Assembly (NCBI GenBank): GCA_037447655.1
Contig: JBBHKE010000099.1
Coordinates: 190,278-254,277 of the forward strand
Source of the DNA: Zygnema cylindricum
Lineage: Eukaryota; Streptophyta; Zygnematophyceae; Zygnematales; Zygnemataceae
Direction: 5' to 3'
DNA: 64,000 nucleotides
Shown here piece by piece: positions 32,103 to 44,159 of the stretch. Both the position numbers and the translations under genes were made by a program. The first letter of the stretch is position 1; every line of letters begins with the position of its first letter. The notes under the pieces are model-generated. The model saw only the letters and a program-made list of their open reading frames with translations, did no database searches and was not told where the DNA came from.

Positions 32103-35100
32103 ATGGCGTCGGATAAGATCCAACTCTATTCTCTGGCCACACCGAACGGCATTAAGGTACTACAGCAAGTTTTTCCTTTTGTTTTTGTTTTTCCTTTTGT
32201 TTTTGTTTTTGTTTTTTCTTTTGTTTTTGTTGTTTATGTTCATGTTCTAGTTTGTAATTATGTTTATGATTATGTTTATGAGTATGATTATGTTTATGTT
32301 ATATTTGTAGTTATGTTTTTGTTTGCGTTGACATTTATGTTTATTTTTTTGTTTATGTCTAATGCCTAATTTTAATGTCTGATGTTTTGTGTCTTATGTC
32401 GACCATATATCATGCTTATGTTCATGTTTGCTTTGCTTTGTTTGTTTTTTTTTTTGTTCGTTTCCCTTCTTCTTTGTTTTTGTTTGTATTTTTTTTCCTT
32501 TTTTGCCTTTGTTTGTTTGTTTGTTTTTCTTTTTTTTCTTTGTTTGTTTGTTTGCGCGTTTATGATTGTTTTCTTTTCTCTTTTTTCTCTTTATGTTTTT
32601 GTTTGTGTTTGCTTTTTTTTTTCCCTATGTTTGTGTTGTTTTGTTGATTTTTGTGATTCTTGGGTGCATCTTGCCCAACAAATTCTCTAAGTTTTTATTT
32701 GAACGTCTTTAACCTGCTCCTGATATTTAACATATTTAAGTTTTAGTTTTAGTTTTTTTACGATATTTAACATATTTAAGGTATCCGAGGTTTTTTTTTA
32801 TGTTGATGGACGGTTTACTTTTAGCTTGAAAGTTCTAAATTTTCTTTTCCACAACTTCTTTTTTATGGACTTTCCATTGCAAAAAAGTAATCATTCATGT
32901 TAATAATATGCCCTGGTTTTTCTTATTTCACATGAAGGAAAGATATTATTAAATCAATTGATTTTGCCACACTCCCTCCCGTCTCCCTCTCCTCTCCCTC
33001 CCCTCTCCCGTGGCCCTCTTTCCCCCCTTTCCATCCCACCTTTTTCCTCCCCCTCTCTCACCCGCCTCACTTTTCCCCCCGCTCTCTCTCCCTCCCTCTC
33101 TCTCCGTCCATGTCTCCTTTGTCAATATACAGACAATATTTTACGTTTTTTTCAAAATACTAGCAAAAATCTTATGTTTTTGTCAATATATCAACAATGA
33201 TAGTATGTATTTCTGCAAAATACTAAGAATCTTTTTTTGTTTTTGTCAAACGATTTACGATAGTTTGTGTTTTTGACAAAATATTAGCATAATAGTGTAT
33301 GTTTTTGTCAAAATACCAAAAGAAAAATTATGTTTTTGTCAAAATACTAACAATATTAGCGTATGTTTTGTCAAAACATTAACAATAATAGTCTATGTTT
33401 CTGTCAAGATGCTAAGAATCTTCTACTTTTCCGTCAAAATTCTAACAATTTTCCTTTTTTGTCAAAAAACTAACAATACTAGTGTATGCTTCGTCAACAT
33501 ACTGCCAATACTTTATGTCTTTGCTCAAATATTAACAATACTAGGTTCTGTTTTGTCAAAACACTACCAATAGTTTATGTTTTTGTCAAAAAGTTAACAA
33601 TATTAGTTTATGTTTTTGTCAAAATATCAACGGTAGTGTATGTTTTTGCCAGGTGTCCGTTGCTCTGGAAGAGATGGGAATAGAGTATGAGCCTCACACT
33701 ATCAACATCATGAAGGACGAGCAGTTCACGCCCGAGTTTATAGCCATGAACCCCAACAGTAAAATTCCAGTCATTGTGGATCCCAACGGCCCCGGTATGT
33801 TTTCCTTCCCTCCATCCCTCCCTCCCTCCCCTCCCTCCTCTCTCCCTCTGATTAATGTTTTACGAGAGTTGTTTTGGTAGCGCGAGAGAGAGAGAGAGAG
33901 GGAGAGCGAGAGGGAGAGGGAGGGAGGGAGGAGGGAGGGAGGGAGGGAGGGTTTGTGGTTATGAACCCTAACAATACAATTAGAGTAATTGTGGCTCCCA
34001 ACGATCCAGGTATGTTTTTTTAAAAGTTTTAAATTTGCTCACATCTTGTTTGATTTGAGTATAGAATGTAAATTTCATAATCAAAATGATGTCGTTTTTG
34101 AGCTGTTTTGGAAAGGAGGGAGGGAGATGGAGAGGGAGAGTGAGGGAGGGAGCGAGGGAGGGAGTGGGGAGAGAGGGAGGGAGAGTGGGAGAGGGGGAGG
34201 GAGAGAGAGTGACAACAGTTTTTGTTGCAAGGAAAGGACAAACATAATTTGGTTCAGTCAAACCGCTCGTTGTTGGAAACAGTCCAAAATGGAAATTAAA
34301 CTTTGTTAGGGCCTTTGTCAATCGATGTTTTATGAAATATGTTAAGGGAAGAATGAATACTGAGCTTCACAATTTTTCCAATCAGTAACAAAAGATTAAT
34401 TTATTACCGTAGAGATAAGAGTGTTTTTACCATAATAGATGTTTTGATACTAATATTTGGATACATATTCTTCATTCTTTAAGTCTTCATTTTATTGGTC
34501 TTCTTCTTATTATGAGACCTATTTTGATTCAAAGTGACACATATTTTTTTTAAGGTGACAAATAAGGTTGTTTCGAGGGAACAGGAGGGAAGCCGATAAA
34601 TGTTTTTGAAAGTGGTGCAATATTACTATATCTTGCGGAAAAATCGGGCAAGTTTTTGCCAACAGATCCTGTACAAAAATGGGAAACTATTCAATGGTTG
34701 TTTTTTCAAATGGGAGGAGTGGGACCTATGTTTGGTCAGGTATGGGAAGCATATTTTAAACCATAGAATAAAGTATAATATGTGCTGTACTAAATTTTAT
34801 CGCACTGCGTACGTATAAAATGTACTTTTATGTACTGTACCATTTTTTTTGTACTGTGCATACTTATAAAACGTACTTTTACATACTGTACTAAAATTTT
34901 ATCGTACCGTGCGTACTTATAAAATGTATTTTTTGCTATGTATGTATTCTAGATATATTGTTCCATATCGTACGTATTTTGAATATAATATACTATACAG
35001 TTTTTATAAAGTCAAAAGTTTGCAGAAAGTGCAAACTGTGATATAGTGTTTATGTTTTTTGTCACAAATTTGTTTCCTCCTTGCGCTTTTTTTACAAGGA

Positions 35101-36936
35101 AAATGGAAGGAAAGAAGGAAGGAAGGAAGGAATGCCTGTCGTGGATGAAAACAGCAATAGTTTTAGAAGCATGGTTATGGTTTTTTTTTTGAAGTTTTTT
35201 TGTCCAAAGTTTGTCTTTAATGTTTTAGTATTGATTTTTATGGACACATCAAACGTTTTTTTTTGTCGTATCAGTCCACGTTTGCGAAAATGTTGAGATG
35301 GAGACTATTTGAACCTTGAAACTCATTTCTATGCTTTTTATCTTTTTGTGTGTTGTAACTTTTTGCAGTTTGGGCACTTCTTCAAATATGGCCGCAGTAA
35401 GGTAAACATTGTTTCCTCTCCTCTGAGTCATGGTGTGACATGTGTCACAAATCTCTCTTTTTTTGGGACTGTTAAAACATTTACTCCTGAAGATGGTCCC
35501 ATTTGCATGTTATCGTCTGATTTATTTTGTCTGTATTTAGAACAATTGATTTGTTTTTTATTCTTCTAAAAAGTGAATAGGTTTTAAGACGTAAGAGTCT
35601 CAAATTCTTGTGTTTTTTTAAGCTATTATCTATTTATTATAAGTTCACAGAAGACTAGATTATAAACGATTAACTGTAAACACAGGTGAATTTTATGGAA
35701 GGAGAGAAAGGAGAGTGGAGAATTTGCTTTACTGAGCGATTCTATGTGATAACATGTTTTTTTTGTATTCACATGTTTTTTTTGGAAAGAACATGTTTTT
35801 TTGGAAAGAACATGCTTTTTTGGAAAGAAACTTGTTATTTTGGAAGAACTTTTTTTTTCTCTAAATAACATGGTTCTTCACGTTTGACATGTTTTTTTCT
35901 TTTTGAACGAGGTTTTTCTGGAACAACGTGGTGATTTTTTTAATATTAACAGTGTCTTTTTATAAAATCAAAGGTCTTTTTGCACCAACATGGTGTTTTT
36001 CTTATCATTAACATTGTCTTTTTATCAATTTGTAGTGTGACCATCCGTATCCTTTGGAGCGATATACTAATGAGGCGAAGCGTCTCCTTGGAGTTATCGA
36101 AAAACGATTGGACGGTCGAGATTTCATTATCGATAGTGGATATACTATTGCGGATATGGCAATATTCCCATGGGTGTATTGTCTCAAGGTAAAAACATAA
36201 ACAAACATTGTTGGGGTACTGTGAAAATGTGGGGAGAGGGAGGAGGGGGAAAGGGGGGAGAGAGAGAGGGAGAGGGAGAGTGAAGGAAAGTGCAAAAGTG
36301 GAGCTATAAAAGATGTATCGATTTGAGGTAAGAAAAACATTTTTTTTCCATGATGAAGAAATTGTAAATTTTTGTATTGTATATGTGAAGGGAGGTACAA
36401 AGGTTGGGGTATAAACAATGTATCATCTAAGGGGAAGATGATTGAAACGACGTTTTTCAACTACTGTGAAGTAATAAACTTGTAAAATTGTAAAAAGTGA
36501 AAGAAGGTATAAAAGGTGGGCTGTTAACGGTGTATATTCTCAAGATAAGAAGACAAACAAATTTTTAAGTTTTGTATTGTAAATAGTGAAGAAAAATATG
36601 AGTTTTATGTTAATGATGAGGAAGTTACTATCATTTCTTTTGGTCTCCTCACATGCTAGCCAAACGTTAACTCTTAATTGTTTCTTTATTGTGTGACCTT
36701 TCATGACTTTTATTCGTCGATTGTTATTTGCTTCCTAATTTTGTGAATTCACATCACTTTTATCGTTGATTGTAAATTGTTTTCTAATCATGTGAAAATT
36801 TGCATTTTCACAGTTGTACTACGAGGCCGAAGAACAACTTTCTTTAAAGACTTTCCCAAAAGTGTTGGCTTGGATGGAACGGTGCATGGAACGACCGTTA
36901 ACCGCTAAAGGTCTCAAAGTTTGCTCAATTAATTGA
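32103..36936 (+). CDS. Glutathione S-transferase, Ure2/YfcG (nu-class) type, six exons
   Basis: Exons 32103-32156, 33653-33794, 34585-34739, 35369-35401, 36036-36188 and 36814-36936 join in phase (0,1,0,0,0) into 219 residues with TGA at 36934; all introns are GT-AG. The N-terminal thioredoxin-fold half begins [11 protein letters not shown]; the Thr-Pro-Asn of this motif (residues 13-15) is where YfcG/Ure2 enzymes position glutathione. The glutathione-binding Glu-Ser is in [15 protein letters not shown] (about 74-75). The helical C-terminal half has [34 protein letters not shown] and ADMAIFPWV, as in this class. Likely cytosolic thiol/disulfide or conjugating enzyme. Intron 1 carries a long tandem repeat; intron 2 has a partial copy of exon 2. 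Exons 5 and 6 are duplicated at 49269-50167 as a pseudogene. Confidence 0.93.
33125..33650 (+). repeat. Degenerate tandem repeat in GST intron 1
   Basis: About a dozen copies of a unit near 40 bases, built on TATGTTTTTGTCAAAATACTAACAATA. The last copy runs into the acceptor of exon 2. A T-rich block (32165-32640) and a CCCTCT tract (32970-33110) precede it. Confidence 0.85.
33961..34009 (+). pseudogene. Partial copy of GST exon 2 in intron 2
   Basis: These 49 bases match the last 49 bases of exon 2 (33746-33794) at about 40 positions, and the copy is again followed by GTATGTTTT. It would encode [16 protein letters not shown]. No good acceptor lies before it. A CCCTCC tract and a GAGGGA tract separate it from the original. 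Confidence 0.8.
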
Positions 36937-38311
36937 ATAAGTTGACAAATTTTGGTAAGGAATAGATGGTGAAGGTTGTAGCCTACAGTCGATAAATATA
37001 TGTAGAGGGTCTATTAGAAAATTGTGCTCATACACAAGGATTTTGGCTTAGAATAACGGAGGATGTGAAGTTTTGTGCAATTTTTTTTTGTTGGAGACTT
37101 AAATGAAGAGGATTTTTTCTGAACATGTCCTTCTGAAAGATAAAAGTTGTGGATATGTATTGGAACAAATTGTCAACTTAATTTCGACATACCGTTGAAC
37201 ACATTTGCCAACTGTTATACTCCCATTTCAATTTGCTTCATTCTATTCCTCTTTTTATTTTCTTTTCCAGTGTACTTATGTGCTTTTTATGTCCTTTTTT
37301 TTCATTTTGCAAAAGTAAATGCATGTTGACCACCATTCTTCGCACTGAATCTAATTAATTACTTTATATTGTGGGTGCACTTATGCCACACTTTGGATCT
37401 ATGTCTGGCAAAATTTGGAATCGCAGTGTTTGTCGCATGTAACTTTACAATCGAGGATTTTTCGCCATTCTAATGAAGAGTCGTTCGGTACGGCTGAAAG
37501 TGAAAAGTTTGACGAACAGATTCTCGTTATTCGATACACCGTCCATCGTTATTAGAGTTGATAATACCAATTCGGTCGCGACTTTTTTTTGGCCGAAAAT
37601 CATAAATTAGTGTTCACAACATTAGTTAAAGACGTGGACTACAATCTGCCATGTTCCCTTGCACTAAATTAGTATTATTAATCTTAATTTCGCACTGACA
37701 CTAATATATCCTAAGAGTAGCTCCTCAACGATGAGCTGTATACCATTATTACATACGACATGTGTAACAGAGGACTCTTCGTTACAATGTTGTTTTACCA
37801 AATATAGAACTTTAGACTGTAAGGTTCCAGTAGATGCCCCGAAAATTGTAAAGGAAAAGTAGTAAAAATAAAAAAAGAAGAGTAAAAGAGGTTGAAAAAA
37901 GTTGTTTCCAAGTCGTTGGTATTTTCAACTTTCAGTATTTTGGGGAGGGGACAAGGGGATGGGTCCCATTGTTAGCAAGTCGGTATGATTCAAATAATTA
38001 GCAATTCTACTTTCTTTTGTTCCTATGGACTCAGATGGTTTACCATCGCGCTTTTTAATAAAGTCGGCCCCTTTTTTTTTTATTCTAATAAACTTGTATC
38101 AACTATGCTATGATTTACGATATTGGCATTAATATATTTTTTTTAATATGATTCAAAGCGCATGAAATCGTATATAGTTTTTTGCATCCCTTAGCGATGT
38201 TCCAACTAAAAATAAAATAGAAACGCAAAAAGTTAGCTACAAAAATACTAACAAAAAAAATCTAAAAAAATAGTGATGTCTATTGACCTGGAATCGTCAG
38301 TTTTCGATTTT
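36937..38311. other. GST 3' flank, no gene apart from a MITE
   Basis: No coding region is supported outside the MITE at 37537. The sequence is shared with 50168-51757 in the second duplication unit. Confidence 0.6.
37537..37738. mobile_element. MITE, CACCG family, 202-bp class
   Basis: TA-flanked. Left end CACCGTCCATCGTTATTAG; the right end is degenerate (CAACGATGAGCTG). The interior contains GACGTGGACTACAATCTGCC. Also present at the equivalent position of unit 2 (50790), so it predates the duplication. Confidence 0.82.
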
Positions 38312-38457
38312 TAATATCAAAGGTGGTGAGATTAGTCGATAGGGCAATTCGAATTTTTAATGACGATTTGGCGCCTCACCAACATAGCAGCTGGTTTGGA
38401 GGAAGGAGGCTGATAATTAGGCGGGGAAATGGGGGAACCTGGTTCCTCCGGTTTCTC

Positions 38458-38706
38458 CTACCCTCCCCCTTCTGTTTTCTCATCTTCCGCGTCCGAATCC
38501 GGTGCGGGTGGGGACTCTGGTATATCTTTTCCCGAGTGCTCTGCCAAGTACCTTTCAAACCAATCTTGGTTGCTCCTCTTTTCCTTTTCCAATGCTTCTT
38601 TTTCCAGCCTGTTTTCTTTTTCCGCTTTGTAATATTCGAAGCCTGGTGGAAGTTTCTTGGTTTCCACTATTAACTTGTTTTTTTTTTTTTTTTTACTTAA
38701 GACCAA
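38458..38706 (-). CDS. Possible terminal exon or small gene, Lys/Glu-rich
   Basis: A minus-strand frame of up to 82 residues ending EDEKTEGGG at a TAG. It has a natural look: LPPGFEYYKAEKENRLEKEA, then RSNQDWFERYLAEHSGK and an acidic Pro-Ser tail. The first residues come from a poly(A/T) run, so the true start or acceptor is uncertain. I do not recognise the family. The segment is absent from duplication unit 2. Confidence 0.4.
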   Translation of the reverse strand: MVLSKKKKKNKLIVETKKLPPGFEYYKAEKENRLEKEALEKEKRSNQDWFERYLAEHSGKDIPESPPAPDSDAEDEKTEGGG

Positions 38707-39267
38707 AGACCATTAAGAAAGTACAATGGTACCATCTTGAGTACACGGAAACAAAAAATGAAAGGCAAAATTGAAACTTAAAAGGTAAAAACTGAACACG
38801 GGGTGGAAGGAAACCTGAGGAAAACAGTAACGAAAGAAACTACGCCGCCCATCATATTTTTCGGGCAGTCAACACTCTTTTTTTCGCCACGTATTTTTCA
38901 GATTTTCAATAATGACGTCATGATCGAAAGGGAACACCATTACCTTTCGATTGCTTGCCTCAGAAAAACAATCCAACGGTTCAGCACAGAGATAAATGCT
39001 TTTAACTGCCCAATAAATGTTTAATTGTAAAAACGAGGGGCGGTGTAACACTAACAAAGGGCAAGCAAACAAAAGACATTCTCTAAAATTGCATCAAATT
39101 GCATATGATTTTAATTTTTGGTACCCCATTACGAGATTCTCACCAAAAAAATATACACAACCCTAAAAAATTGAACCATACAAGTTAAAAGGACGAAATC
39201 ACCCTAAAAGTACAAGCAAATACGAAACATATTCAGTGCATAAAGTACGAAACATAATATGCAGTAC

Positions 39268-41236
39268 GGTACACTAGGAATCGCTACTCCATTAATAGCG
39301 ATCCGCGGTGGACGAAAAAGATAGGGAATTGATCATCGCATGGACTATTTTGGTTGCGCGCAATCACTTACGTCACTTTGTCAAATATTGTACATTTAAA
39401 GTACACATTGGTACAAGCTAAGTACCGTTGAGTTTAGATTTGACTGTCAATTAGTTGAACACCTTTGACTTTCAAAATATAGTTTAGATTTGGTTGTCAG
39501 TTAGTTGAACAACTTTGACTTTCAAAATATTGTTACAACCGGTTAAAATTTTGCCGCGCTTGCGAACGTCGACCGCTATAATTAAATCAACGATTCACAC
39601 GGCCGGCGAAGGTTAACAAAACTGCGGCAACCACATGTAAAAGCCGCACATGTAAATAAAAGTGTTGCGCAAAGTCACTTTCTCACTTTACGTGGGCTCC
39701 ACAGTGAGAGCACATGTTGGCTTTTAGCTTAGCCGCAAAATTGAAATTTAATCGCGAATCGTTACATTGAACTTACACGCAAATTGAAGAACGACGCGAA
39801 ATGAAACCTCTCAAGACTAGAGTACTAAAAGTCTTGCACGAATAAATTAAACCGCACGAAACGAAACATACTTTGTAGTTTGTACACTATAATAAAACGG
39901 ACCCGCGTAAAAGCATCAAATGAAAAAAACGCGAGTCTTCACGCGCGACCAAATCAAGCTACACTAATTACAATTCGGGATTAAATTTCAATTTTGAGGC
40001 TAAGGGTGGCCTTCCATTAGCGAAAAAGTGGGGTGGTTTACTGAGGGCCATATCGTTTCGAACAGGTCCGTACCATTTTTTTTTTCCAAAGAAAATATCT
40101 TTATGGAAAAATCTCCAAGGTTGTAGGCGTAAAGGCTGACCGTTACATGCCATTTCACTTTTTATCCGAGACCCCACGTCGCCAACCCTACAGTCGACCT
40201 TGCACAGGGAGGATACTTTGCACAGACTGAACGTGTAAAAATGGGCCTCGTGGAAAATGAAAAAAAATCCACGATGAGCGCGCGCTTATGTGCGTACACG
40301 TCGCATGGGCCATGTGCCTTCTGCCATGGTGGAAGAGAATTCGCTGAAATTATCCCGTCACGCTCCCACCATCAAATTTTGCCGCCGCCTTTTTGTCGTT
40401 GCGTTTTGAAATTTTGGATAGTACATTATAATGCTACCTCCGCTGGTACAGGCATTGCATTCAGACTTTGCGTTCGAAGATTCTTTCAAGATTTTAAGCA
40501 TCGAATATTAACCTACGTGTTACCAACCAGAATGAGCCACGCAGATAAAAAGTGAAAGGCACTCAACCTAATGGAAGGCACGCCATTCAATAAACGTGTA
40601 TGTACAATTAATGGAACGCATAATGAAAGTCCACCCTAAGTTAAAAGCCAACATATCCACCCTAAGTTAAAAGCCAGCATGTGCTCTCACAATGGAGCTC
40701 ACGTACAGTGAGAAAGTGATTGTGCGCAACACTTTTATTTACACGTGGTTGTCGCAGTTTTGTTACAGTAAACCTTCGCCGACCATGTGAATTGCTGATT
40801 GCGTTATGACGATCGACGTTCGCAAGCGCGACAAAATTTTAACTGGTCGTTACGATATTTTGGAAGTCAAAGCTGTTCACCTGATTCACCGTCAAATTTT
40901 AAATCAACGGTACTTTACCAGTACCAATGTGTACTTAAAAAGTACAATCCACTGTGTACTTAAAAAGTACAATCTTTGACAAGGTGACGTGAATGACTGT
41001 GCAAAACCAAAAAATAGTCATTGCATGATCAATTCCCTAACTTTTCCGCGACTTCAAATGTCTCTTCTCCATACACGCTTGTCCTATTTTTACAAAGAGA
41101 CCGTCAATTCGAAGGTGAAAAAAATGACTTTTAATCGCAACCGTCAGATCCATAATCCGACAACCGTGTACGGAAGAAAAAAGTTTTACGCGACAAAAAA
41201 AACATTTAATAGCGAAACACGTTGTAGAGTCAACGA
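39268..41236. mobile_element. Large foldback element with CACCG-type ends (unit 1 copy)
   Basis: Two arms of about 400 bases, 39310-39735 and 40640-41050, are inverted repeats of each other (for example GAATTGATCATCGCATG against CATTGCATGATCAATTC). The right end is like a 217-bp-class MITE (41050-41236). The left MITE-like end is reduced to two fused terminal repeats at about 39271-39316. Between the arms, 39999-40585 has inverted ends with CCTTCCATTAG and looks like another insertion. Counterpart of 51926-54228. Confidence 0.7.
39736..40640. other. Core of the foldback element, no gene
   Basis: No convincing coding frame. The 104-residue plus-strand frame at 40241-40555 has no recognisable motif. 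Ends GGGTGGCCTTCCATTAG and CTAATGGAAGGCACGCC suggest a separate inverted-repeat insertion. Confidence 0.4.
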
Positions 41237-41319
41237 GTCAACGACCGACAAATGTTTCTCACCATTGACTGCAGCCCGAATTTATTGGTACACGGTAACC
41301 TCCTTTTTTATCCCTTCGG

Positions 41320-41629
41320 CCATCTCGCTCTTTCTCACTCCTCCCCTCTCGACCTCCCTCTTATTTCCCTCCCACCTCTCTTCCCTCCTCCATTTCCTTC
41401 CCCTTACCCCTACTCTTGTTTGCTGTAGAAGCAGCGGGCGCCTCTTTTTTTTCATCTCCCTTTCCCTCTCCCTCTCTTTTCTCTTTCTCTTCTACCTCTC
41501 CTTCTCTCTCTTCCTCTCCCTCTCCATCTCCCTCCCTTTCTCCTTTCCATTCCCCACTAATTTATTTTCTCATCTCCTTCTACCTTTTCATTCCCTTCTC
41601 CCTCTCCCTCTCCTCTCCCTCTCCCTCTC
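41320..41629 (+). repeat. CCCTCT pyrimidine tract upstream of a membrane-protein gene
   Basis: About 300 bases, nearly all C/T on the coding strand, interrupted by GTAGAAGCAGCGGGCGCC. It continues after the solo LTR at 42651-42700. The matching tract in unit 2 is 54310-54757. Confidence 0.85.
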
Positions 41630-42650
41630 TGTTGGATCTCAAAATAAAATAACCCACTCAAAATAAATGCTCAAAAAACATAAATCATTTACACAGCGGA
41701 AGGTCATAATAAACAAGAGGATAATCGGCCAAAAAAGATTACATGTGTTCTGACCGAAGCCTCTTTACATCAACTCTTCTCTTCTCTTCTTCTCTCTTCA
41801 AAGATAAACTCTACACTCTTAAATGATCACTCAATAATGATCACACTCCTTAAAACCTCTATTCTCCAAATGGATCACTAAGGATCCTCAACACCTCTAA
41901 ATTGACCACAAAGGATCATACTCTTTTCTCTCTTAATTGACCACGAAGGATCTTTAGCTCTCGCTCTTAATTGATCACAAAGGATCTCCCCCTCTCTCTT
42001 AACTGATCACAAAGGATCTACATCTTTACTCCTTAATTGATCCAAAGCTAATGCAAGGATAACTTTGCAGGCGAACTATACTGCATATATACTCGCAACT
42101 CTACATTAAGAGACAACAAGGTAAGACAAGTAAGACTTAGCGTAACGACGAAGTCTGTGCCTAGCTAATATGGCACAATACAATGATAGTTCTACGAAGG
42201 AAGGCGCACGCACTTCTTCCTTCGAAACGACTAACTCCAAAAATTGACTTAACACGTGTCGCTTCACGAACACACCTGCACGCAAAATGAAATACCTACG
42301 CACGAAAATTAAAGTAACGCGAAACGAAATAGTACGTTTCTTTCGCTGACTCATCAAATATTGACGCGAAACGAAGTTGTATGTTTCGGCGCCAAACAAC
42401 ATGACTCCAAAGGTACCAAACTCCAAAAGTTCATGCAGGCGCGAAACGAGGTCGTACGTTTCGCCGCCAAACCTCGATATATAAATGCTGACCAACTCAA
42501 GCTGTCACAAATCAACGCGTGCTAAAAACTCACACGAAATATATCCACCAATACATAGACGCGAACCGAAATCGAGTGCTTCTTACGCGAACGCAAAATA
42601 TATTGCGCTTTAGAAGCGTCACTTCGCGCGATTCAACAATGAATCTAACA
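41630..42650. mobile_element. Solo LTR of a copia-type element (1021 bp)
   Basis: Begins TGTTGGATCTC and ends GAATCTAACA. It is flanked by CTCTC on both sides (41625-41629 and 42651-42655). Its sequence is similar to the LTR at about 62935-63576, which adjoins copia coding sequence. The paralogous tract in unit 2 is uninterrupted and serves as the empty site. Its orientation, judged from that LTR, is probably minus. Confidence 0.85.
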
Positions 42651-42703
42651 CTCTCCTCTCCCTCTCCCTCCCTTTCTCGTATCCCTCTCCTCCTCCCTTC
42701 CAA

Positions 42704-43198
42704 ATGGATTTAAGCCGTTCCACTGATACCCATTTTCCTCCAAACGGGTATTTAGGGGCATTTCATGATTGGCCCGTACAAAAATTGCACTCTATTTACA
42801 TAAATATCCCTCCATGGAGCATTTTGATTGGCTTCCTTGTCGGAATCAGAATTTTTTTTTGTATGAGCGTCAATGAATTTGTACAAAACGAAAACACATT
42901 ACAACGATGTCTCTCACTGGCTATGTTGGTTTTAGGACTGATTATTAACGGCACATCATACGTCAACAAAAAGGCACAAGAGGAAGCTGACAAACTGCGG
43001 ACGACAAAACTGAAACTATTTCAAAAAGTCGCGTCATGTCACGTACTTGAGGGGTCGTACTTGCTGAAAAAGAGTACGGATGAACAAGTTGTACACAAAG
43101 ATGAGAACATAGAACCAACTGATACCCAGCCTGGATTGCCAACTTCAAAACTGTACGGAAAGAATAATGAAGCTATATATACCGCGTATCGCTATTAG
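42704..43198 (+). CDS. Orphan two-helix membrane protein, paralogue 1
   Basis: 164 residues from an ATG whose context (CTTCCAA-ATG) is identical to that of paralogue 2 at 54758. Order: polar N-terminus, conserved IYINIPPWS, membrane helix about 39-56, VNEFVQNE loop, membrane helix about 70-84, then a Lys/Glu-rich helix and a polar tail with STDEQVV and DTQPG. The TAA used by paralogue 2 is here GAA, and the frame runs on into a MITE, ending at the TAG of the MITE terminal repeat. No family recognised. Function unknown; two helices and a soluble tail suggest a small membrane anchor or accessory protein. Confidence 0.65.
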   Translation: MDLSRSTDTHFPPNGYLGAFHDWPVQKLHSIYINIPPWSILIGFLVGIRIFFCMSVNEFVQNENTLQRCLSLAMLVLGLIINGTSYVNKKAQEEADKLRTTKLKLFQKVASCHVLEGSYLLKKSTDEQVVHKDENIEPTDTQPGLPTSKLYGKNNEAIYTAYRY

Positions 43199-43371
43199 TG
43201 TTAAAACATTTTAAGCAGCTTAAAAACATCTTTTCTCCGTACACAATTGTCCCATTGTTAATTTGAGACCCGTTTCGATGGCAGCGTGGGATCTACAATC
43301 TGACAAGTGTGTACGGAAAAAAATGTTTTAAGCGGCGAAAAAAACATTAACCATAATAGCAATTCAGGGTG
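43181..43371. mobile_element. MITE, CACCG family, 217-bp class
   Basis: Left end degenerate (ACCGCGTATCGCTATTAG), right end ATAGCAATTCAGGGTG followed by TA. The interior ACATCTTTTCTCCGTACAC is as in 10764-10980. Paralogous sequence at 55385 lacks it. It overlaps the last six codons of paralogue 1. Confidence 0.82.
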
Positions 43372-43559
43372 TAGTGTAAAAATCGTAATGGAGAACATTA
43401 AAGCTATAAGAAGATTAAAAATCAGGAGAAGGATTATAATAAAGTAATAATAATAAAGTAGATATTGAAGAAAATCTCAATGAAAATACCACCTATGATC
43501 CGGAAATTAATGCACTTGACTGTCAAGGAGGTATTAGTGGTCAAAATAGAGGGAATGGG

Positions 43560-43729
43560 AGAGAACCTGAAAAAAATAAATCAGATTCAAGTAGCATAAC
43601 CTGTTTGAGATATAATAAGCTAGGTCATTACGCGTCAAGATGTTCTGATACAAACAAACAGTGTCATGTATGTCAAAAATGGGGGCATATAAGTACAAAT
43701 TGTTATAATCAGGAAAACGAGGGATATGA
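43560..43729 (+). pseudogene. Retroelement gag fragment with two zinc knuckles
   Basis: A plus-strand frame contains CLRYNKLGHYASRC, a CCHC knuckle whose second Cys has become Tyr, and CHVCQKWGHISTNC, an intact CX2CX4HX4C knuckle. It is cut off at the start of the copia LTR at 43730. It is on the opposite strand to that copia element, so it belongs to another element. Confidence 0.75.
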
Positions 43730-44054
43730 TGTTGCTCTTCAGCAACAGGGACACTACCAAAAGCTACAAAGTCACCCATTTAATTCAACAAAAGGCAACC
43801 CCAAAAAGCCCACACAAATGGCCAACTTTGACCAGCTTATACTTAGTACTACAAAAGCCACTTAGGCTTACAACACAGCTCACTTAGAGCTCACACTTAA
43901 CACACTATACTGACAGAGTTTCAAGCACAAACTCTAGTCAGTCACAAAGTGACATGCACACAAAGCCAGACTTAAATGTCACTTTACTTAGTGAACTTGT
44001 ACAAGTTAATTTTCCAAATGTCTAAGTCAAAATTTTCCATAGTTTTCCAAAACA
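43730..44054 (-). repeat. Copia 3' LTR
   Basis: Direct repeat of 48305-49039 over about 295 bases, plus a shared end TCCATAGTTTTCCAAAACA. On the minus strand it begins TGTTTTGG after GAAGGAGTAT, a likely polypurine tract. Confidence 0.8.
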
Positions 44055-44159
44055 ATACTCCTTCTAAACTTTGGACTCTTAGTCACTTAGACCATAAGCT
44101 TCCCTACAATAGATTAATTTTGGAGCATGTAATGCCTTTGTTAGCAAGTCAGCAACCAT

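Larger units (their letters stand above)
36025..43430 (+). repeat. Segmental duplication, unit 1
   Basis: This segment is colinear with 49257-55450. Shared in order: GST exon 5, intron, exon 6 and 3' flank to about 38312; a large foldback element; a CCCTCT tract; and a two-helix membrane-protein gene. Unit 1 alone has about 950 bases at 38312-39268, a solo LTR at 41630 and a MITE at 43181. Confidence 0.85.
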
